Below are positions 1 to 8,879 of a DNA stretch of 64,000 nt, piece after piece. A program made the translations under genes and the position numbers. Each line of letters begins with the position of its first letter. The first letter of the stretch is position 1. This DNA is from Rhodospirillales bacterium Ga0074136 (GTDB taxonomy: Bacteria > Pseudomonadota > Alphaproteobacteria > Acetobacterales > Acetobacteraceae). The notes beneath the pieces were generated by a model. It did not search any database. It was not told the origin of the DNA and saw only the letters and a list, made by a program, of their open reading frames with translations. The stretch covers positions 1 through 64,000 of the forward strand of contig LNEW01000145.1 of assembly GCA_001464375.1 (NCBI GenBank), read 5' to 3'.

Positions 1-669
1 GCGAACAATCCCGAAGTCTTCCTGATGGTGCTGCTGATCGACGAGCGGCCCGAGGAAGTGACCGACATGGCGCGCACCGTGCGCGGCGAGGTGGTGGCCT
101 CCACCTTCGACGAACCGGCCACGCGCCACGTGCAGGTCACCGAGATGGTGCTCGAGAAGGCCAAGCGCCTGGTCGAGCACAAGCGCGACGTGGTGATCCT
201 GCTGGATTCGATCACGCGCCTCGGCCGCGCTTACAACTCCGTCGTGCCGTCCTCCGGCAAGGTGCTGACCGGCGGTGTCGACGCCAACGCCCTGCAGCGC
301 CCCAAGCGCTTCTTCGGCGCGGCGCGCAACATCGAGGAAGGCGGCTCGCTGACCATCATCGCCACCGCGCTGATCGACACCGGCTCGCGCATGGACGAGG
401 TGATCTTCGAGGAATTCAAGGGCACCGGTAACAGCGAAATCATCCTGGACCGCAAGCTGTCCGACAAGCGCGTCTTCCCGGCGATCGACATCACCAAGTC
501 CGGCACCCGCAAGGAGGAGCTGCTGGTGGATCGCGGCACGCTGTCCAAGATGTGGGTGCTGCGGCGCATCCTGAACCCGATGGGCACGCAGGACGCGATG
601 GAATTCCTGAGCGACAAGCTGAAGTACAGCAAGACGAACCAGGACTTCTTTGATGCGATGAACACCTGA
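1..669 (+). CDS. rho: Transcription termination factor Rho, C-terminal part (5' end outside window)
   Basis: The reading frame is open from base 1 and gives 222 residues of the Rho ATPase/translocase core. Rho is the hexameric RNA helicase that ends transcription of untranslated RNA. Visible are the Walker B stretch [12 protein letters not shown], the secondary-site and ring-contact region around [23 protein letters not shown], and the C-terminal RKEELLVD and KMWVLRRIL segments. The RNA-binding N-terminal domain and the P-loop lie upstream of the window. The fragment aligns without gaps to what is known of the family and ends normally in a TGA at 667-669. A GC-rich hairpin follows about 75 bp downstream. 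The family call is certain; only the 5' half is missing. Confidence 0.98.
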   Translation, partial: ANNPEVFLMVLLIDERPEEVTDMARTVRGEVVASTFDEPATRHVQVTEMVLEKAKRLVEHKRDVVILLDSITRLGRAYNSVVPSSGKVLTGGVDANALQRPKRFFGAARNIEEGGSLTIIATALIDTGSRMDEVIFEEFKGTGNSEIILDRKLSDKRVFPAIDITKSGTRKEELLVDRGTLSKMWVLRRILNPMGTQDAMEFLSDKLKYSKTNQDFFDAMNT

Positions 670-1057
670 TGGCGTTCGCCTCGGGTTTGCCTGGGGCGCG
701 TCAGCCCGGTGACGGGATGCGCACCTGACGGTGTCATCCCGCCCCCACCGGCCTTGGTGGGGGCATGACCGCGGCGTGCCGCGATGAACGCCTGAGACTG
801 CTTCCGCCCCGCGGCAGGACAGAAATTGCGGGGCGTGCTGCCCACGCGGGCGGCGCGCCCTATCGGGCGGCGCGCGCCCGGGCGGGGACGGCCGGTTGCG
901 CCCCGCGCGCCACGCCCGGCCGCCGGCACGGTGAATCCCCCCGCCAGCACCGCCCGCCGTCGTGCCACACCCACACCATCCACCGCCGCCGCTCCCGCGC
1001 GCCCGCGCAGCCTGTCCCCCTTGCGTACCCAGCCACGACAGCCACAAAGGAGGCGCC
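670..1057. other. Gene-free interval between rho and the HD gene
   Basis: This 388-bp interval has no convincing coding frame; the open frames through it are Arg/Pro/Ala-rich with no recognisable domain. It holds the hairpin at 742-763 and further GC-rich self-complementary stretches near 835-900. A ribosome-binding site (AAAGGAGG, about 1045-1052) for the following gene lies at its end. No clear sigma-70 promoter was found. Confidence 0.6.
742..763 (+). terminator. Hairpin downstream of rho
   Basis: A perfect 8-bp stem, CCCCCACC pairing with GGTGGGGG, closes a 6-nt loop (ggcctt). There is no T-run after the stem, so it is either a weak intrinsic terminator or an mRNA 3'-end stabiliser for rho. 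Confidence 0.5.
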
Positions 1058-1602
1058 ATGAAACCCTGCACGGACCCCGCCGCCGAGATTCTCCGCGCCA
1101 CGCTGTTCGCCGCCCGCGCCCATGCCGGCCAGGCACGCAAGGGCGCGGCCGCGGAACCCTACGTCAACCACGTCATCGAAGTGGCCGGCCTGCTCGCCGA
1201 CCACAGCGCGCCCTTGCCCGCCATCCTGGCCGGCCTGCTGCACGACACGGTCGAGGACACCGACTGCACCCACGCCGACCTGGTCGCCGCCTTCGGCGAG
1301 GACGTCGCCGCCATCGTCGCCGAGGCCACCGACGACAAGTCCCTAAGTCGCTGCAGGTCTCCCACGCGCCCAAGAAGTCGGATGCGGCGAAGCAGCTCAA
1401 GCTGGCCGACAAGATCTCCAACCTGCGGGCCATCGCCGACAGCCCGCCGGCCAACTGGAACCACGCGCGGCGCACCGAATATGTCGGCTGGGCCGGGCGC
1501 GTGGCCGCCGGGTGCCGCGGCGTGAACCCGGCGCTCGATGCCTTGTTCGAGGATACGTATCGCGCCGCGCTGGCGCGTCTGGCGGAGGAAGCGGCGCGGT
1601 AG
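1058..1602 (+). pseudogene. HD-domain phosphohydrolase (SpoT-like small hydrolase), frameshifted
   Basis: The frame starting at the ATG 1058, with an AAAGGAGG ribosome-binding site, encodes the N-terminal half of a small HD hydrolase related to the ppGpp hydrolase domain of SpoT. It shows a conserved His in NHVIEVA, the HD pair in LLHDTVEDT, and EATDDKSL. Immediately after DDKSL (about 1344) the family sequence continues only in the next frame, with KSLQVSHAPKKS, KLADKISNL, NWNHARRTEY, to a stop at 1600-1602. Relatives have about five more residues (PK..ER) between DDKSL and K.LQV, so a loss of 16 nt (or 4 nt) would explain the shift. As it stands the product would lose the C-terminal helices that complete the HD fold. 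A sequencing error is possible. Confidence 0.8.
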
Positions 1603-1718
1603 CCGCGCCGTCCGGCCGAACGGCGTCGAAGGCGCGGGCGCAGACCGACCCCTTGCCGCCATGCGCCGAGGAATGATGTCGCGGCGCCGCGCCCTCGGAT
1701 GGACGCGCGCGGGGCCTC

Positions 1719-2660
1719 ATGGCAGGTTCGACCCGCATGCTCTCCATCCCCGCCAGCCGCCCCAATGCCTATACCGGCAGCCCGCTCGACCGCGCCGGTG
1801 AGAAGCGCGACGACGCCGAGTTCGTCGCCGCCGCGCTGAACCATCCCGACACGCTGTTCACGCCGGTCTGGCGCGCGCGCAGCCTGATGAAGGGCGTCGC
1901 CGACGGCCACCCCGAGGCGGTGCTGCTGACCGGCGCCGCCGCGCAATCCGTGCGCATGGCCGATGGTCCCTGGGCCTTCCTCGGCCTGTGGGAAGGTCGC
2001 CCGGTCTTCGCGGTGGATTGCTCGACTGCCGACGATCCCTTGCCGCTGCTGCCCGATGGCATGGGCGCCTTCACCGATCTGCGGCAGGTGGCCGGGCTGC
2101 TGCCGCCGGGAGAGGCCAGCGTGCTGGCCCATGCCCGCGGGCTGATGCACTGGCGCACCAAGCACCGCTTCTGCGGCGTCTGCGGGTCGCGTTGCGAACC
2201 GCGCAGCGCGGGGCATGTCATGGTCTGCCAGGGCTGCGGCGCGCAGCATTTCCCGCGCACCGACCCCGCCGTCATCATGCTGGTGGTGCGCGAGGATGCC
2301 TGCCTGCTCGGCCATTCGCATCGTTTCCCAAATGTCGCGATGTATTCGACGCTGGCGGGCTTCGTGGAACCGGGCGAGAGCCTCGAGGAAGCGGTCCGCC
2401 GCGAGGTGAAGGAGGAAGCCGGCATCGATGTCGGCGAGGTCTGGTACCATTCCTCCCAGCCGTGGCCGTTCCCGTCCTCGATCATGCTCGGCTTCCATGC
2501 CGAGGGCCTGTCCGACGACATCCACATCGACCATGACGAGTTGAAGGACGCGCGGTGGTTCACGCGCGACCAGATCAGGAACCACCAGGCGCTGGGCTTC
2601 GCGCTGCCGCGCGCGGATTCGATCGCGCGCCGGCTCATCGAGGACTGGATGGGGGCATGA
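1719..2660 (+). CDS. nudC: NADH pyrophosphatase / RNA-decapping Nudix hydrolase
   Basis: This 313-residue protein is of usual NudC length. It hydrolyses NAD(H) to NMN(H) and AMP, and in known relatives removes NAD caps from RNA 5' ends. The order is an N-terminal domain, a zinc ribbon with CGVCG and CQGCG, then the Nudix box GFVEPGESLEEAVRREVKEEAGI (about residues 210-232). The NudC-specific SQPWPFPSS signature follows. The first ATG is used here; a second in-frame ATG at 1737 would shorten the N-terminus by six residues. The stop overlaps an ATG (ATGA at 2657-2660) that opens the next frame, which may indicate coupling. Confidence 0.95.
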   Translation: MAGSTRMLSIPASRPNAYTGSPLDRAGEKRDDAEFVAAALNHPDTLFTPVWRARSLMKGVADGHPEAVLLTGAAAQSVRMADGPWAFLGLWEGRPVFAVDCSTADDPLPLLPDGMGAFTDLRQVAGLLPPGEASVLAHARGLMHWRTKHRFCGVCGSRCEPRSAGHVMVCQGCGAQHFPRTDPAVIMLVVREDACLLGHSHRFPNVAMYSTLAGFVEPGESLEEAVRREVKEEAGIDVGEVWYHSSQPWPFPSSIMLGFHAEGLSDDIHIDHDELKDARWFTRDQIRNHQALGFALPRADSIARRLIEDWMGA

Positions 2661-3088
2661 AGCCAACAGCCGATTCCAGCGACTCGTTGGTTGGCTGCCC
2701 TGGCCTGCAATCGGGCGCCGGCACGCGCCGGCTTGGGTCCCCGGAGAGCCTGCGGCGCCGAAGCGGTGGGTCAGGATGTCGCCCTGGTATCGCGCGCGCG
2801 CTGTCGCTGGTCGCACTGCTGGTCCTGGGCGCCTGCCAGCAGGGCGGTGTCTGGGCCAATGTGCCGCGCGACGACAGCCCCGACGGCCAGGCCTGCCGGC
2901 GCGAGGCGGAGCAGGACCCCGAGGTGCGCCGCATCGCCCGCACCGCCACCTCCGGCAACCTCGCGCAGGATGAGCGCGTGCGGGAGGAACTGCTGGCCGC
3001 GCTGCCGCGCGCCTGGCGCGCCTGCATGACGCGCCGTGGCGCCTTGCCGCCCGGTGGCGTGGAGCAGCTCCGCCGAACGACGTTCTGA
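2657..3088 (+). CDS. Small predicted lipoprotein, start uncertain
   Basis: The frame encodes a hydrophobic stretch ALSLVALLVLGAC with a clear lipobox (LGAC), so the mature product would be a lipid-anchored periplasmic protein of about 90 residues with two further Cys (QACRREAE and WRACMTR). The family is unknown to me. The only ATG in frame lies far upstream, overlapping the nudC stop, and would give an unusual 50-residue tail before the lipobox. An ATG at 2776 begins an excellent signal peptide (MSPWYRARA) but is in another frame; adding two bases to the CG repeat at 2791-2800 would join it to the lipobox. A frameshift at that repeat is therefore possible. It is convergent with the RidA gene, with a 6-bp gap. 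Confidence 0.6.
   Translation: MKPTADSSDSLVGCPGLQSGAGTRRLGSPESLRRRSGGSGCRPGIARALSLVALLVLGACQQGGVWANVPRDDSPDGQACRREAEQDPEVRRIARTATSGNLAQDERVREELLAALPRAWRACMTRRGALPPGGVEQLRRTTF
2717..2732 (+). repeat. Palindromic element after nudC (possible family member)
   Basis: GCCGGC-acgc-GCCGGC followed by TTGGG resembles the hairpins that follow atpD and the PLP-decarboxylase gene. It lies about 55 bp after the nudC stop and inside the 5' tail of the lipoprotein frame, which argues that the lipoprotein really starts later. Confidence 0.4.
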
Positions 3089-3094
3089 ACGGCC

Positions 3095-3484
3095 TCAGCC
3101 GACCGCCTCGGCCTCCACCTCGACCACGAAGTCGGGGCTGGCCAGCCCGGCGACGATCAGCAGCGTGCTGGCGGGGGCATGGCCCGCCAGGAAGGCGTCG
3201 CGGTGTCGCCGCCAATGCGTCACCAGCAGCGGGTCGGTCAGGAACACCGTCATCTTCACGATGTTGGCCGGACCCATGCCGTGCGCCGCCAGCACGGCAC
3301 CGAGGTTCGCCAGCGACTGGTCCATCTGGTCCTCGGGCGCCGCCACCAGCGTGCCGTCGGGGCGCAGCCCAACCTGGCCGGAGATGACCAGGCGCCGGGC
3401 CTCGCCTTCGATCAACACGCCTTGCGAATAGCGCGACTGCGGCTGCGGTGCGCCGGGCGGGTTCGATACGGTGATCTTGGCCAT
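3095..3484 (-). CDS. RidA/YjgF/YER057c-family protein
   Basis: This 129-residue protein has the typical Rid length. RidA proteins are cytoplasmic trimers that hydrolyse reactive enamine/imine intermediates made by PLP enzymes. Visible are QSRYSQGVLIEGEARRLVISGQVG in the N-terminal half and a central NLGAVLAAHGMGPANIVKMTVFL. The conserved catalytic-site Arg of classical RidA proteins, expected in a C-terminal R-x-x-x/E segment, is not obvious: the end reads STLLIVAGLASPDFVVEVEAEA. The protein may thus belong to a Rid subgroup (Rid4-7) of unknown substrate. The start is the ATG at 3484, preceded by GAGGA; longer frames upstream lack a ribosome-binding site. The gene stands alone on the minus strand. 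Confidence 0.9.
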   Translation of the reverse strand: MAKITVSNPPGAPQPQSRYSQGVLIEGEARRLVISGQVGLRPDGTLVAAPEDQMDQSLANLGAVLAAHGMGPANIVKMTVFLTDPLLVTHWRRHRDAFLAGHAPASTLLIVAGLASPDFVVEVEAEAVG

Positions 3485-3638
3485 GGCGTCGTCCTCAAGC
3501 GGGATTGGGGGTGCACGCGGCGTCATGCCACGGCGGTTCCGCCTGCGCGCCCCCCGGGCGCCGGCGGCCAGCATCCGCGGCACCCATCCGGGTGATTGGC
3601 CCCGCGGGCTGCAGGTCGGATCTTCGTGCTTCTGGGTA

Positions 3639-4268
3639 TCAGATGTCGAGTGCCGCCGGTTCGGCAGGCGCCCGTGCGCCGGGGACGGCCGGCGGCGATG
3701 CTGCCGGCGCCAGCGCGGCGCGCAGGTTGCGCCGGACCTGGTATTCGAATTCCACGTTGAGGTCGGCGCCGGCGGCGCGCACCAGGTCCTCCGCCGCGCG
3801 GGCCCGTTCGGCCTGCGTGCCGGCCGGGCGCACCGCGGCGCGGCGCACCTCGGCCTCCGCGAAGCCGGCGGGACTGCCATCCTCGCCACGGAGCTCGAGC
3901 CGACAGCGCATGGTGCAGGACAGCCGTTCGGTCGCCGCGGCAAACACGCCGCCGCCCGAGGAGGCTTCGCGCGTCAGCGTCGCGATCTGCACGCGGAAGC
4001 GCGCGAGGCCCGGGCCGCCGGCGGCAGACAGCCGTTCCTCGGCCATGATCCGCACCACATCGGCCGGCACCAGCGGCGCCGGCGGCATGGTGCGCGTCGC
4101 GGTGGCGTCGGCGGCGGGCTGGATCTCGATCCGCCCGACCAACAGCCGCAGCGGCGTCAAATGGCTGTAGGAGGGCGGGCCGGCGGGCGAGGGCGGCGGT
4201 TCGTCGGGCCGCGCGCAGGCCGCGGTGGCCAGCAGCGCGCCCAGCGCGGCACGGCGGGGCAGCGCCAT
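3639..4268 (-). CDS. Predicted lipoprotein of unknown function downstream of hslO
   Basis: The 209-residue product opens with RRAALGALLATAACARP, a signal peptide ending in a lipobox-like TAAC, followed by a Pro/Ser-rich linker. I do not recognise the family. The body has two beta-rich stretches (LTPLRLLVGRIEIQP and FRVQIATLTREASSGGG) and a conserved-looking RCRLELRGEDGSPAGFAEAEV, then a helical segment with an Ala/Pro-rich tail. It starts 4 bp after the hslO stop, so the two are almost certainly co-transcribed. A role in envelope stress is a guess from this pairing only. Confidence 0.75.
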   Translation of the reverse strand: MALPRRAALGALLATAACARPDEPPPSPAGPPSYSHLTPLRLLVGRIEIQPAADATATRTMPPAPLVPADVVRIMAEERLSAAGGPGLARFRVQIATLTREASSGGGVFAAATERLSCTMRCRLELRGEDGSPAGFAEAEVRRAAVRPAGTQAERARAAEDLVRAAGADLNVEFEYQVRRNLRAALAPAASPPAVPGARAPAEPAALDI

Positions 4269-4272
4269 CGCC

Positions 4273-5244
4273 TCAGCCCTCGGCGCCGCGCAGCTCGGCG
4301 CGGTCGAAGCGGAAGCCGAGGTTGCAGAACTCGCAGGTCATGGTGATGGTGCCGTCCTCCGCCATGTGGTCGAGGTCGTCCTCGCCGAACCCCGCCAGTA
4401 CGCCCGACAGTTTCGCACGCGAACACCGGCAGCCATAGGACAGCGCGCGGGCGCGGTCGAGCGCCAGGCCCTCCAGCGCGAACAGCCGGTACAGCAGGCG
4501 TTCGCCGGGCAGGGCATCGTCCAGCAATTCGGCATCGGTCAGCGTGGCGGCGAGCGCAAGCGCCGTGCGCCAGGCCTCGTCCTGCGCGTCGCGGTCCATC
4601 GCCTCGCCCAGCCCGCCCTCGCCGGCGACACGCTCCAGGATCAGCGCGCCCGCGCGCCAGCCGCCGGCGGTGCGGGCGCAGGCCAGGTGGACATGCGTGG
4701 CGATCTGTTCGGAGGTGCGGAAATAGGTCCCGGTCATCGCGGTCAGCGTCTCGCCCTCGATGGCGACGATGCCCTGGTAGCGATCCATGTCGGGGCCCTG
4801 GTCGCAGGTGAAGGCGAGGTAGCCCTGGCCCAGAAGCGCGGCGGCGGTGGGCGTGTCGTCCTCGGCGAGGAGGTCGGCGAGCCGGTCGTCATGGGCGCGC
4901 GCATGGCCGCGCAGCGCGCCGGCATCGGTGCAGTCGGCCAGGAGCATGGATACCGGCCCGTCGCCCTTGGCCTGAAGGCTGAACGACCCGCGGAACTTCA
5001 GCGCCGCCGCCAGCCCCGCCGTCAGCGCCAGCGCCTGGCCCGCCAGCGCGGTGACCACCGGGTGCGTGTCGTGGCGGGTCAGCAGCGCATCGGCCAGCGC
5101 GCCAAGGCGCACCAGCCGGCCACGCACCGGGCGGTCGTGCAGATGGAAGGGCTGCACGCCGCGCGGCACGACCAGGTCGGGCACCGGCGGGCGGTCGTGG
5201 TTGAGGAAGTCGGGGGTGGGGGAGGGATCGGTGGGGCTGGACAC
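4273..5244 (-). CDS. hslO: Redox-regulated molecular chaperone Hsp33
   Basis: Hsp33 is a cytoplasmic holdase that oxidation activates through a zinc centre made of four Cys. All four are present: YGCRCSRAK and TCEFCNLGF near the C-terminus (about residues 270-310). The substrate-binding core is seen in FHLHDRPVRGRLVRLG, AADCTDAGALRGHA-like sequence and TGTYFRTSEQ. No ATG is available: candidates are a TTG at 5280 and the GTG at 5244. The GTG is preferred because the extra codons (poly-Pro) do not look like Hsp33 and most relatives begin just before PDFL. The stop lies 4 bp before the lipoprotein gene. The product is 323 residues, slightly above the usual 290-300. Confidence 0.93.
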   Translation of the reverse strand: MSSPTDPSPTPDFLNHDRPPVPDLVVPRGVQPFHLHDRPVRGRLVRLGALADALLTRHDTHPVVTALAGQALALTAGLAAALKFRGSFSLQAKGDGPVSMLLADCTDAGALRGHARAHDDRLADLLAEDDTPTAAALLGQGYLAFTCDQGPDMDRYQGIVAIEGETLTAMTGTYFRTSEQIATHVHLACARTAGGWRAGALILERVAGEGGLGEAMDRDAQDEAWRTALALAATLTDAELLDDALPGERLLYRLFALEGLALDRARALSYGCRCSRAKLSGVLAGFGEDDLDHMAEDGTITMTCEFCNLGFRFDRAELRGAEG

Positions 5245-5314
5245 CGGGCCTAGATAGGGCGGGAGGGGGGGTGGGGCCAAGGTGGGGGTTGACCGGGGGC
5301 GCCGGCCGCGCCCT

Positions 5315-6265
5315 TCAGCCTCCGCCCAGCGCCCACAGAAGCACGCCCTTTTGCGCGTGCAGCCGGTTCTCGGCCTCGTCGAACACCACCGATTGCGGGC
5401 CGTCCATCACCTCGTCGGTGATCTCCTCGCCGCGATGCGCCGGCAGGCAGTGCATCACGATCGCATCGGGCGCCGCCTGCGCCAGCAGGGCGGCGTTCAA
5501 CTGGTAGGGCGCCAGCAGGTTGTGCCGCTGCGGCGCGCGGCCTTCCTTCTCGTCCGACATCGACACCCAGGCATCGGTGACGACGCAGCGCGCGCCCGCC
5601 ACCGCCGCCGCCGGGTCGTTGGTCAGTTCGATCCTGGCCCCCTGCGCGCGCGCCCAATCGAGCAGCGCGGCGGGCGGCGCCAGTTCCTTCGGCGTCGCGA
5701 TGCGCAGCACGAAGCCGAAGCGTGCCGCCGCCTGGATGAAGGATTGCGCGACATTGTTGCCATCGCCCGTCCAGGCGACGACCTGCCCGGCGATCGGGCC
5801 GCGATGTTCCTCGAAGGTCATCACGTCCGCCATGATCTGGCAGGGATGCGAGATGTCGGTCAGCCCGTTGATCACCGGCACCGTCGCGTGTTCCGCCAGC
5901 TCGCGGATTTTTCTCACATCGTCGGTGCGCAGCATGATCGCATCCACGTAGCGCGACAGCACCCGCGCCGTGTCCTTCGGCGTCTCGCCGCGGCCCATCT
6001 GCATGTCGCGCGAGGTCAGCACGACCACCTCGCCGCCCAACTGCCGCACGCCCACTTCGAAGGACACGCGGGTGCGGGTGGATGGCTTCTCGAACAGCAG
6101 CGCCACGGTCTTGCCCGCGAGCGGCTTGCCCGCCACCTCCCCGCGCTTGGCCCGCGCGCCGAGGTCGAGCATCCGCCGCAGCGCCGCACCGTCGAAGTCC
6201 ATGATCTCGAGGAAGTGGCGGGGGGTGCTGGACCCCCCGCCGATCGGCTTGAGCGCTGCGCTCAC
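5315..6265 (-). CDS. argF: Ornithine carbamoyltransferase
   Basis: This cytoplasmic enzyme makes citrulline from ornithine and carbamoyl phosphate in arginine synthesis. The 316-residue product carries all signature sites: the carbamoyl-phosphate motif FEKPSTRTR (about residue 55), HPCQ (about 133), the GDGNNV loop, the ornithine-binding DAWVSMSDE, and the [11 protein letters not shown] motif with the catalytic Cys. The start is a GTG whose last bases overlap the argD stop (GTGA, 6262-6265), so argD and argF are translationally coupled. An ATG further upstream would run into argD and is rejected. Confidence 0.97.
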   Translation of the reverse strand: MSAALKPIGGGSSTPRHFLEIMDFDGAALRRMLDLGARAKRGEVAGKPLAGKTVALLFEKPSTRTRVSFEVGVRQLGGEVVVLTSRDMQMGRGETPKDTARVLSRYVDAIMLRTDDVRKIRELAEHATVPVINGLTDISHPCQIMADVMTFEEHRGPIAGQVVAWTGDGNNVAQSFIQAAARFGFVLRIATPKELAPPAALLDWARAQGARIELTNDPAAAVAGARCVVTDAWVSMSDEKEGRAPQRHNLLAPYQLNAALLAQAAPDAIVMHCLPAHRGEEITDEVMDGPQSVVFDEAENRLHAQKGVLLWALGGG

Positions 6266-7473
6266 TTTGCCGCCACCTGCGCCTTCGATGGCGTGAGGCG
6301 CCGGCAGGCGCGGTCGAGGAGTTCGACCGCCTCGTCCACATCGGCCTCGGTGATGATGAGCGGCGGCGCCAGGCGCAGCACGTTCATCCCCGCCGCGACC
6401 GTCAGCAGGCCCTCGGCCACCGCGGCACCCTGCATGTCCCCGTTGGAGACCGCGGGCGTCAGCTTGAGCCCGCACAGCAGGCCGCGGCCGCGCACCGCTT
6501 CCACGACGGACGGATGCTTCACCACCAGCCCTTCGAGGCCGCGCCACAGATGCGCCGAGACGCGCATCACGCCATCGAGGAAGCCCGGCGCCAGCACCAC
6601 GTCGAGCACCGCATTGCCCGCCGCGCAGGCCAGCGGATTGCCGCCATAGGTCGACCCGTGCGTGCCGGGCTTGAGGTACTGGGCGACCTTCTCCTTCGCC
6701 AGCACCGCGCCCAGCGGGAAGCCGCCGGCGATGCCCTTGGCCGCCGACATGACGTCCGGCTCGATTCCGGCCCATTCATGGGCCCAAAGCTTGCCGGTGC
6801 GCCCCATGCCGGACTGCACCTCGTCCAGCGCCATCAACAGCCCGTATTCGTCGCAGGTCGCGCGGATTTCCTGGAGGAAGCGGTCGGGACAGGGGCGCAC
6901 GCCGCCCTCGCCCTGCACCGGTTCGATCATGATGCCGGCGGTCTTGGCGCTGATCGCCGATCGCACCGCGTTCATGTTGTCGAAGGGCAAATGCTGGAAG
7001 CCATCGAGCGGCGGGCCGAAGCCGGCCAGGTACTTCTCGTTGCCGGTGGCCGCGAGCGTCGCCAGCGTCCGCCCGTGGAAGGCGCCCTCGAAACACAGGA
7101 TCTCGTAGCGCTCGGGGTGGCCGGTCTCAGCGTGGTACTTGCGGACGGCCTTGATCATGCCCTCGTTCGCCTCGGCGCCGGAATTGCCGAAGAAGACGCT
7201 GTCGGCGAAGGACGCGGCGACATGGCGCGCCGCGAGCTTCTCGGCCTCAGGGATGCGATACAGGTTGGACACGTGCATCACCCGCCCGGCCTGCTCGGCG
7301 ATCGCCTTGGTCAGGTGGGGATTGGCATGGCCGATGCTGCTGGTCGCGATGCCGGCGCCGAAATCCAGGAATCGTCGCCCGTCATCCGTCCACAGGCGCG
7401 CGCCCTCACCCCGCTCGAAAGCAAGGTCGGCACGGTTGTAGGTCGGCATCAGGGCGGGGATCACGGAATCCAT
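6262..7473 (-). CDS. argD: Acetylornithine/ornithine aminotransferase (class III PLP)
   Basis: The 403-residue class-III aminotransferase converts N-acetylglutamate semialdehyde to N-acetylornithine in arginine synthesis. Visible are [12 protein letters not shown], the PLP-phosphate loop [37 protein letters not shown] with the PLP-contact Asp, the Schiff-base Lys in [14 protein letters not shown] (about residue 249), and [10 protein letters not shown]. The ATG at 7473 is used, though GGAGA directly abuts it; an ATG at 7449 is an alternative start. It is the first gene of argD-argF. Confidence 0.97.
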   Translation of the reverse strand: MDSVIPALMPTYNRADLAFERGEGARLWTDDGRRFLDFGAGIATSSIGHANPHLTKAIAEQAGRVMHVSNLYRIPEAEKLAARHVAASFADSVFFGNSGAEANEGMIKAVRKYHAETGHPERYEILCFEGAFHGRTLATLAATGNEKYLAGFGPPLDGFQHLPFDNMNAVRSAISAKTAGIMIEPVQGEGGVRPCPDRFLQEIRATCDEYGLLMALDEVQSGMGRTGKLWAHEWAGIEPDVMSAAKGIAGGFPLGAVLAKEKVAQYLKPGTHGSTYGGNPLACAAGNAVLDVVLAPGFLDGVMRVSAHLWRGLEGLVVKHPSVVEAVRGRGLLCGLKLTPAVSNGDMQGAAVAEGLLTVAAGMNVLRLAPPLIITEADVDEAVELLDRACRRLTPSKAQVAAK

Positions 7474-7659
7474 TCTCCGCTTGTTCCCCGCGCGGACCGC
7501 GACAATCGCGAGGCTGACGGGGAATAGCCGGAGACTAGCCGCAACCCGGACCGGCGCGAAAGTCTGCGGATCGCGGTGGGCCCTGCGCGGGGCCGGCCAG
7601 CGATCCCGATCGGGCGCTGCGTGCAGATCGGGAGCGGGTCGCGACGACGCAACGCGAAA

Positions 7660-7689
7660 GGGCCGGGAGGACCAATGTCCTCCCGGCCC
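7660..7689 (-). terminator. Intrinsic terminator of the small lipoprotein gene
   Basis: A perfect 13-bp stem (7660-7672 with 7677-7689) closes a 4-nt loop. Read on the minus strand it is followed by TTTCG, and it begins 18 bp after the stop of the gene at 7708. This is a good rho-independent terminator. Confidence 0.8.
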
Positions 7690-7707
7690 CGGTCGCTCTC
7701 CGCGGGC

Positions 7708-7959
7708 TTACAGCCCGGGGCTGCTCGGGTTGCGGCGGACCGGCGGGCTGGTGTCCAGCGCGCGCTCCGCGGCCGTGCCGCGCGGGTTGCCGGCGGTGCC
7801 GTCGCGCTGCGCGGGATAGGCGCCGGACATGTTGGTGCCCATGGCGCGGTCGGTGGCGCGGCCCGCGGCCGTACCGGGCGGGTCGCCGCCGCCGCAGGCG
7901 GCCAGGCCGCCGATGAGGAACACCGCGGCAGTGGCGCGGAACAGGGTCGTAGGGGTCAT
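7708..7959 (-). CDS. Small predicted lipoprotein
   Basis: The 83-residue product has a short signal peptide, ATAAVFLIGGLAAC, with a lipobox Cys, then GGGDPPGTAAGRATD and a Gly/Pro/Ala/Asn-rich, unstructured body. The internal partial repeat GTAAGRATDRAMGTN / GTAAERALDTS is notable. The ATG at 7959 follows GAGGAGAC, a strong ribosome-binding site; an earlier frame-extending start at 7992 is less likely. Its function is unknown, but such small Acetobacteraceae lipoproteins are common. Confidence 0.8.
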   Translation of the reverse strand: MTPTTLFRATAAVFLIGGLAACGGGDPPGTAAGRATDRAMGTNMSGAYPAQRDGTAGNPRGTAAERALDTSPPVRRNPSSPGL

Positions 7960-8022
7960 GGGGGTCTCCTCGGTCATCCGATGCAGCCCCAACGCCCGTC
8001 CTGACGAAAAGTTGCAGGTGTT

Positions 8023-8490
8023 TCAGGCGGGATCGCCGGTATCCGCGAGCAGCCCTGCCGCCTCGATGCCGGCGATGCAGCATTCCTCGTCCTTGGGCGA
8101 GGCATCGCCGCTGATGCCGACCGCGCCCAGCAGCACGTTGTTCGCGTCGCGCACCAGCACGCCGCCGGGCACCGGCACGGCGCGCCCGCCGGTCAGGTCG
8201 GACAGCGCATTGGTGAAGCCGGGAACGGCCTGCGCGCGGCGCGCGAGTTCCCGTGTGCCGAACCCCATGGCCAGCGCGCCGAAGGCCTTCCCGGTGGCGA
8301 TCTCGGGCCGCAGGATCGACGCGCCGTCCTCGCGCTTGGCCGTCTTCAGCTGGCCGCCGGCATCGAGCACGACGACGCACAGCGGCAGCAGGCCAAGCGC
8401 GCGGCCCTTGGCGAGTGCGGCCGCCGCGATCGTCTCGGATTGCGCAAGGGTCAGGCCGTTGATGGCGGCGGGGTGGGCGGGCTGGGGCAT
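8023..8490 (-). CDS. GlcG/HbpS-family haem-degrading-like protein
   Basis: The 155-residue protein matches the GlcG/HbpS/PduO-C domain: LTLAQSETIAAAALAKGRALGLLPLCVVVLDAGGQLKTAKREDGAS-type opening, TGKAFGALAMGFGTRELA, PGGVLVRDANNVLLGAVGISGD and a DEECCIAGIEAAG tail with adjacent Cys. Relatives bind haem or cobalamin, or sit beside glycolate and other oxidoreductase genes; a precise function cannot be read from sequence. It lacks a signal peptide, so it is cytoplasmic as annotated. It starts at the ATG 8490. Confidence 0.88.
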   Translation of the reverse strand: MPQPAHPAAINGLTLAQSETIAAAALAKGRALGLLPLCVVVLDAGGQLKTAKREDGASILRPEIATGKAFGALAMGFGTRELARRAQAVPGFTNALSDLTGGRAVPVPGGVLVRDANNVLLGAVGISGDASPKDEECCIAGIEAAGLLADTGDPA

Positions 8491-8528
8491 GGCGGGTCCT
8501 CGTGTCCTCGACCCGCGCCGATAGGCGT

Positions 8529-8777
8529 TCAGCGCCGGCGTGTCGAGGCGTCGCGCGAGGTCTGGCCACGGAGCCGCTCGCACGGCACGCCATCCCGGTC
8601 GCCGTCGAGCCGGACAGGGCCGTACGTCTGGAGGTGGAGCATCGCCTCGGCGCAACTCGTCATCTGCGTGCAGTAGGTCTTCTCGCCGCACCGCCAGCCT
8701 GCCGGGCATTGCGAAAAGCCCGGCCGCGCGCCCTGCGCCGCCGCCGGGCCCGCCAAGATGGCGGGGGCACCCGGCAC
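8529..8777 (-). CDS. Excalibur-type calcium-binding domain protein
   Basis: The C-terminal half shows the excalibur pattern: CGEKTYCTQMTSCAEAM followed by LDGDRDGVPCE, where the DxDxDG motif is the predicted Ca2+ loop and the Cys are conserved. The N-terminus, with a GPAAAQGA signal-peptidase-like site, suggests export, but the only start in frame is a GTG at 8777, giving a signal peptide without a positive N-region. The true start could be upstream or the 5' end damaged. Excalibur domains occur in secreted nucleases and surface proteins. The product is 82 residues. Confidence 0.65.
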   Translation of the reverse strand: MPGAPAILAGPAAAQGARPGFSQCPAGWRCGEKTYCTQMTSCAEAMLHLQTYGPVRLDGDRDGVPCERLRGQTSRDASTRRR

Positions 8778-8879
8778 GCCATGCGCGTCTTCAACACCCG
8801 TCTCTGCGCCGCTGGCACGGCTCCGCGCAATGTCCGTTCTACGGGCCGGCCTTCGGCCAGCGGCCGTGCGGCAGACAGT

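Noticed and set aside
1719-3088. nudC and the lipoprotein as one fused gene
   Set aside because: NudC ends at its normal C-terminus and the following frame has its own signal peptide.
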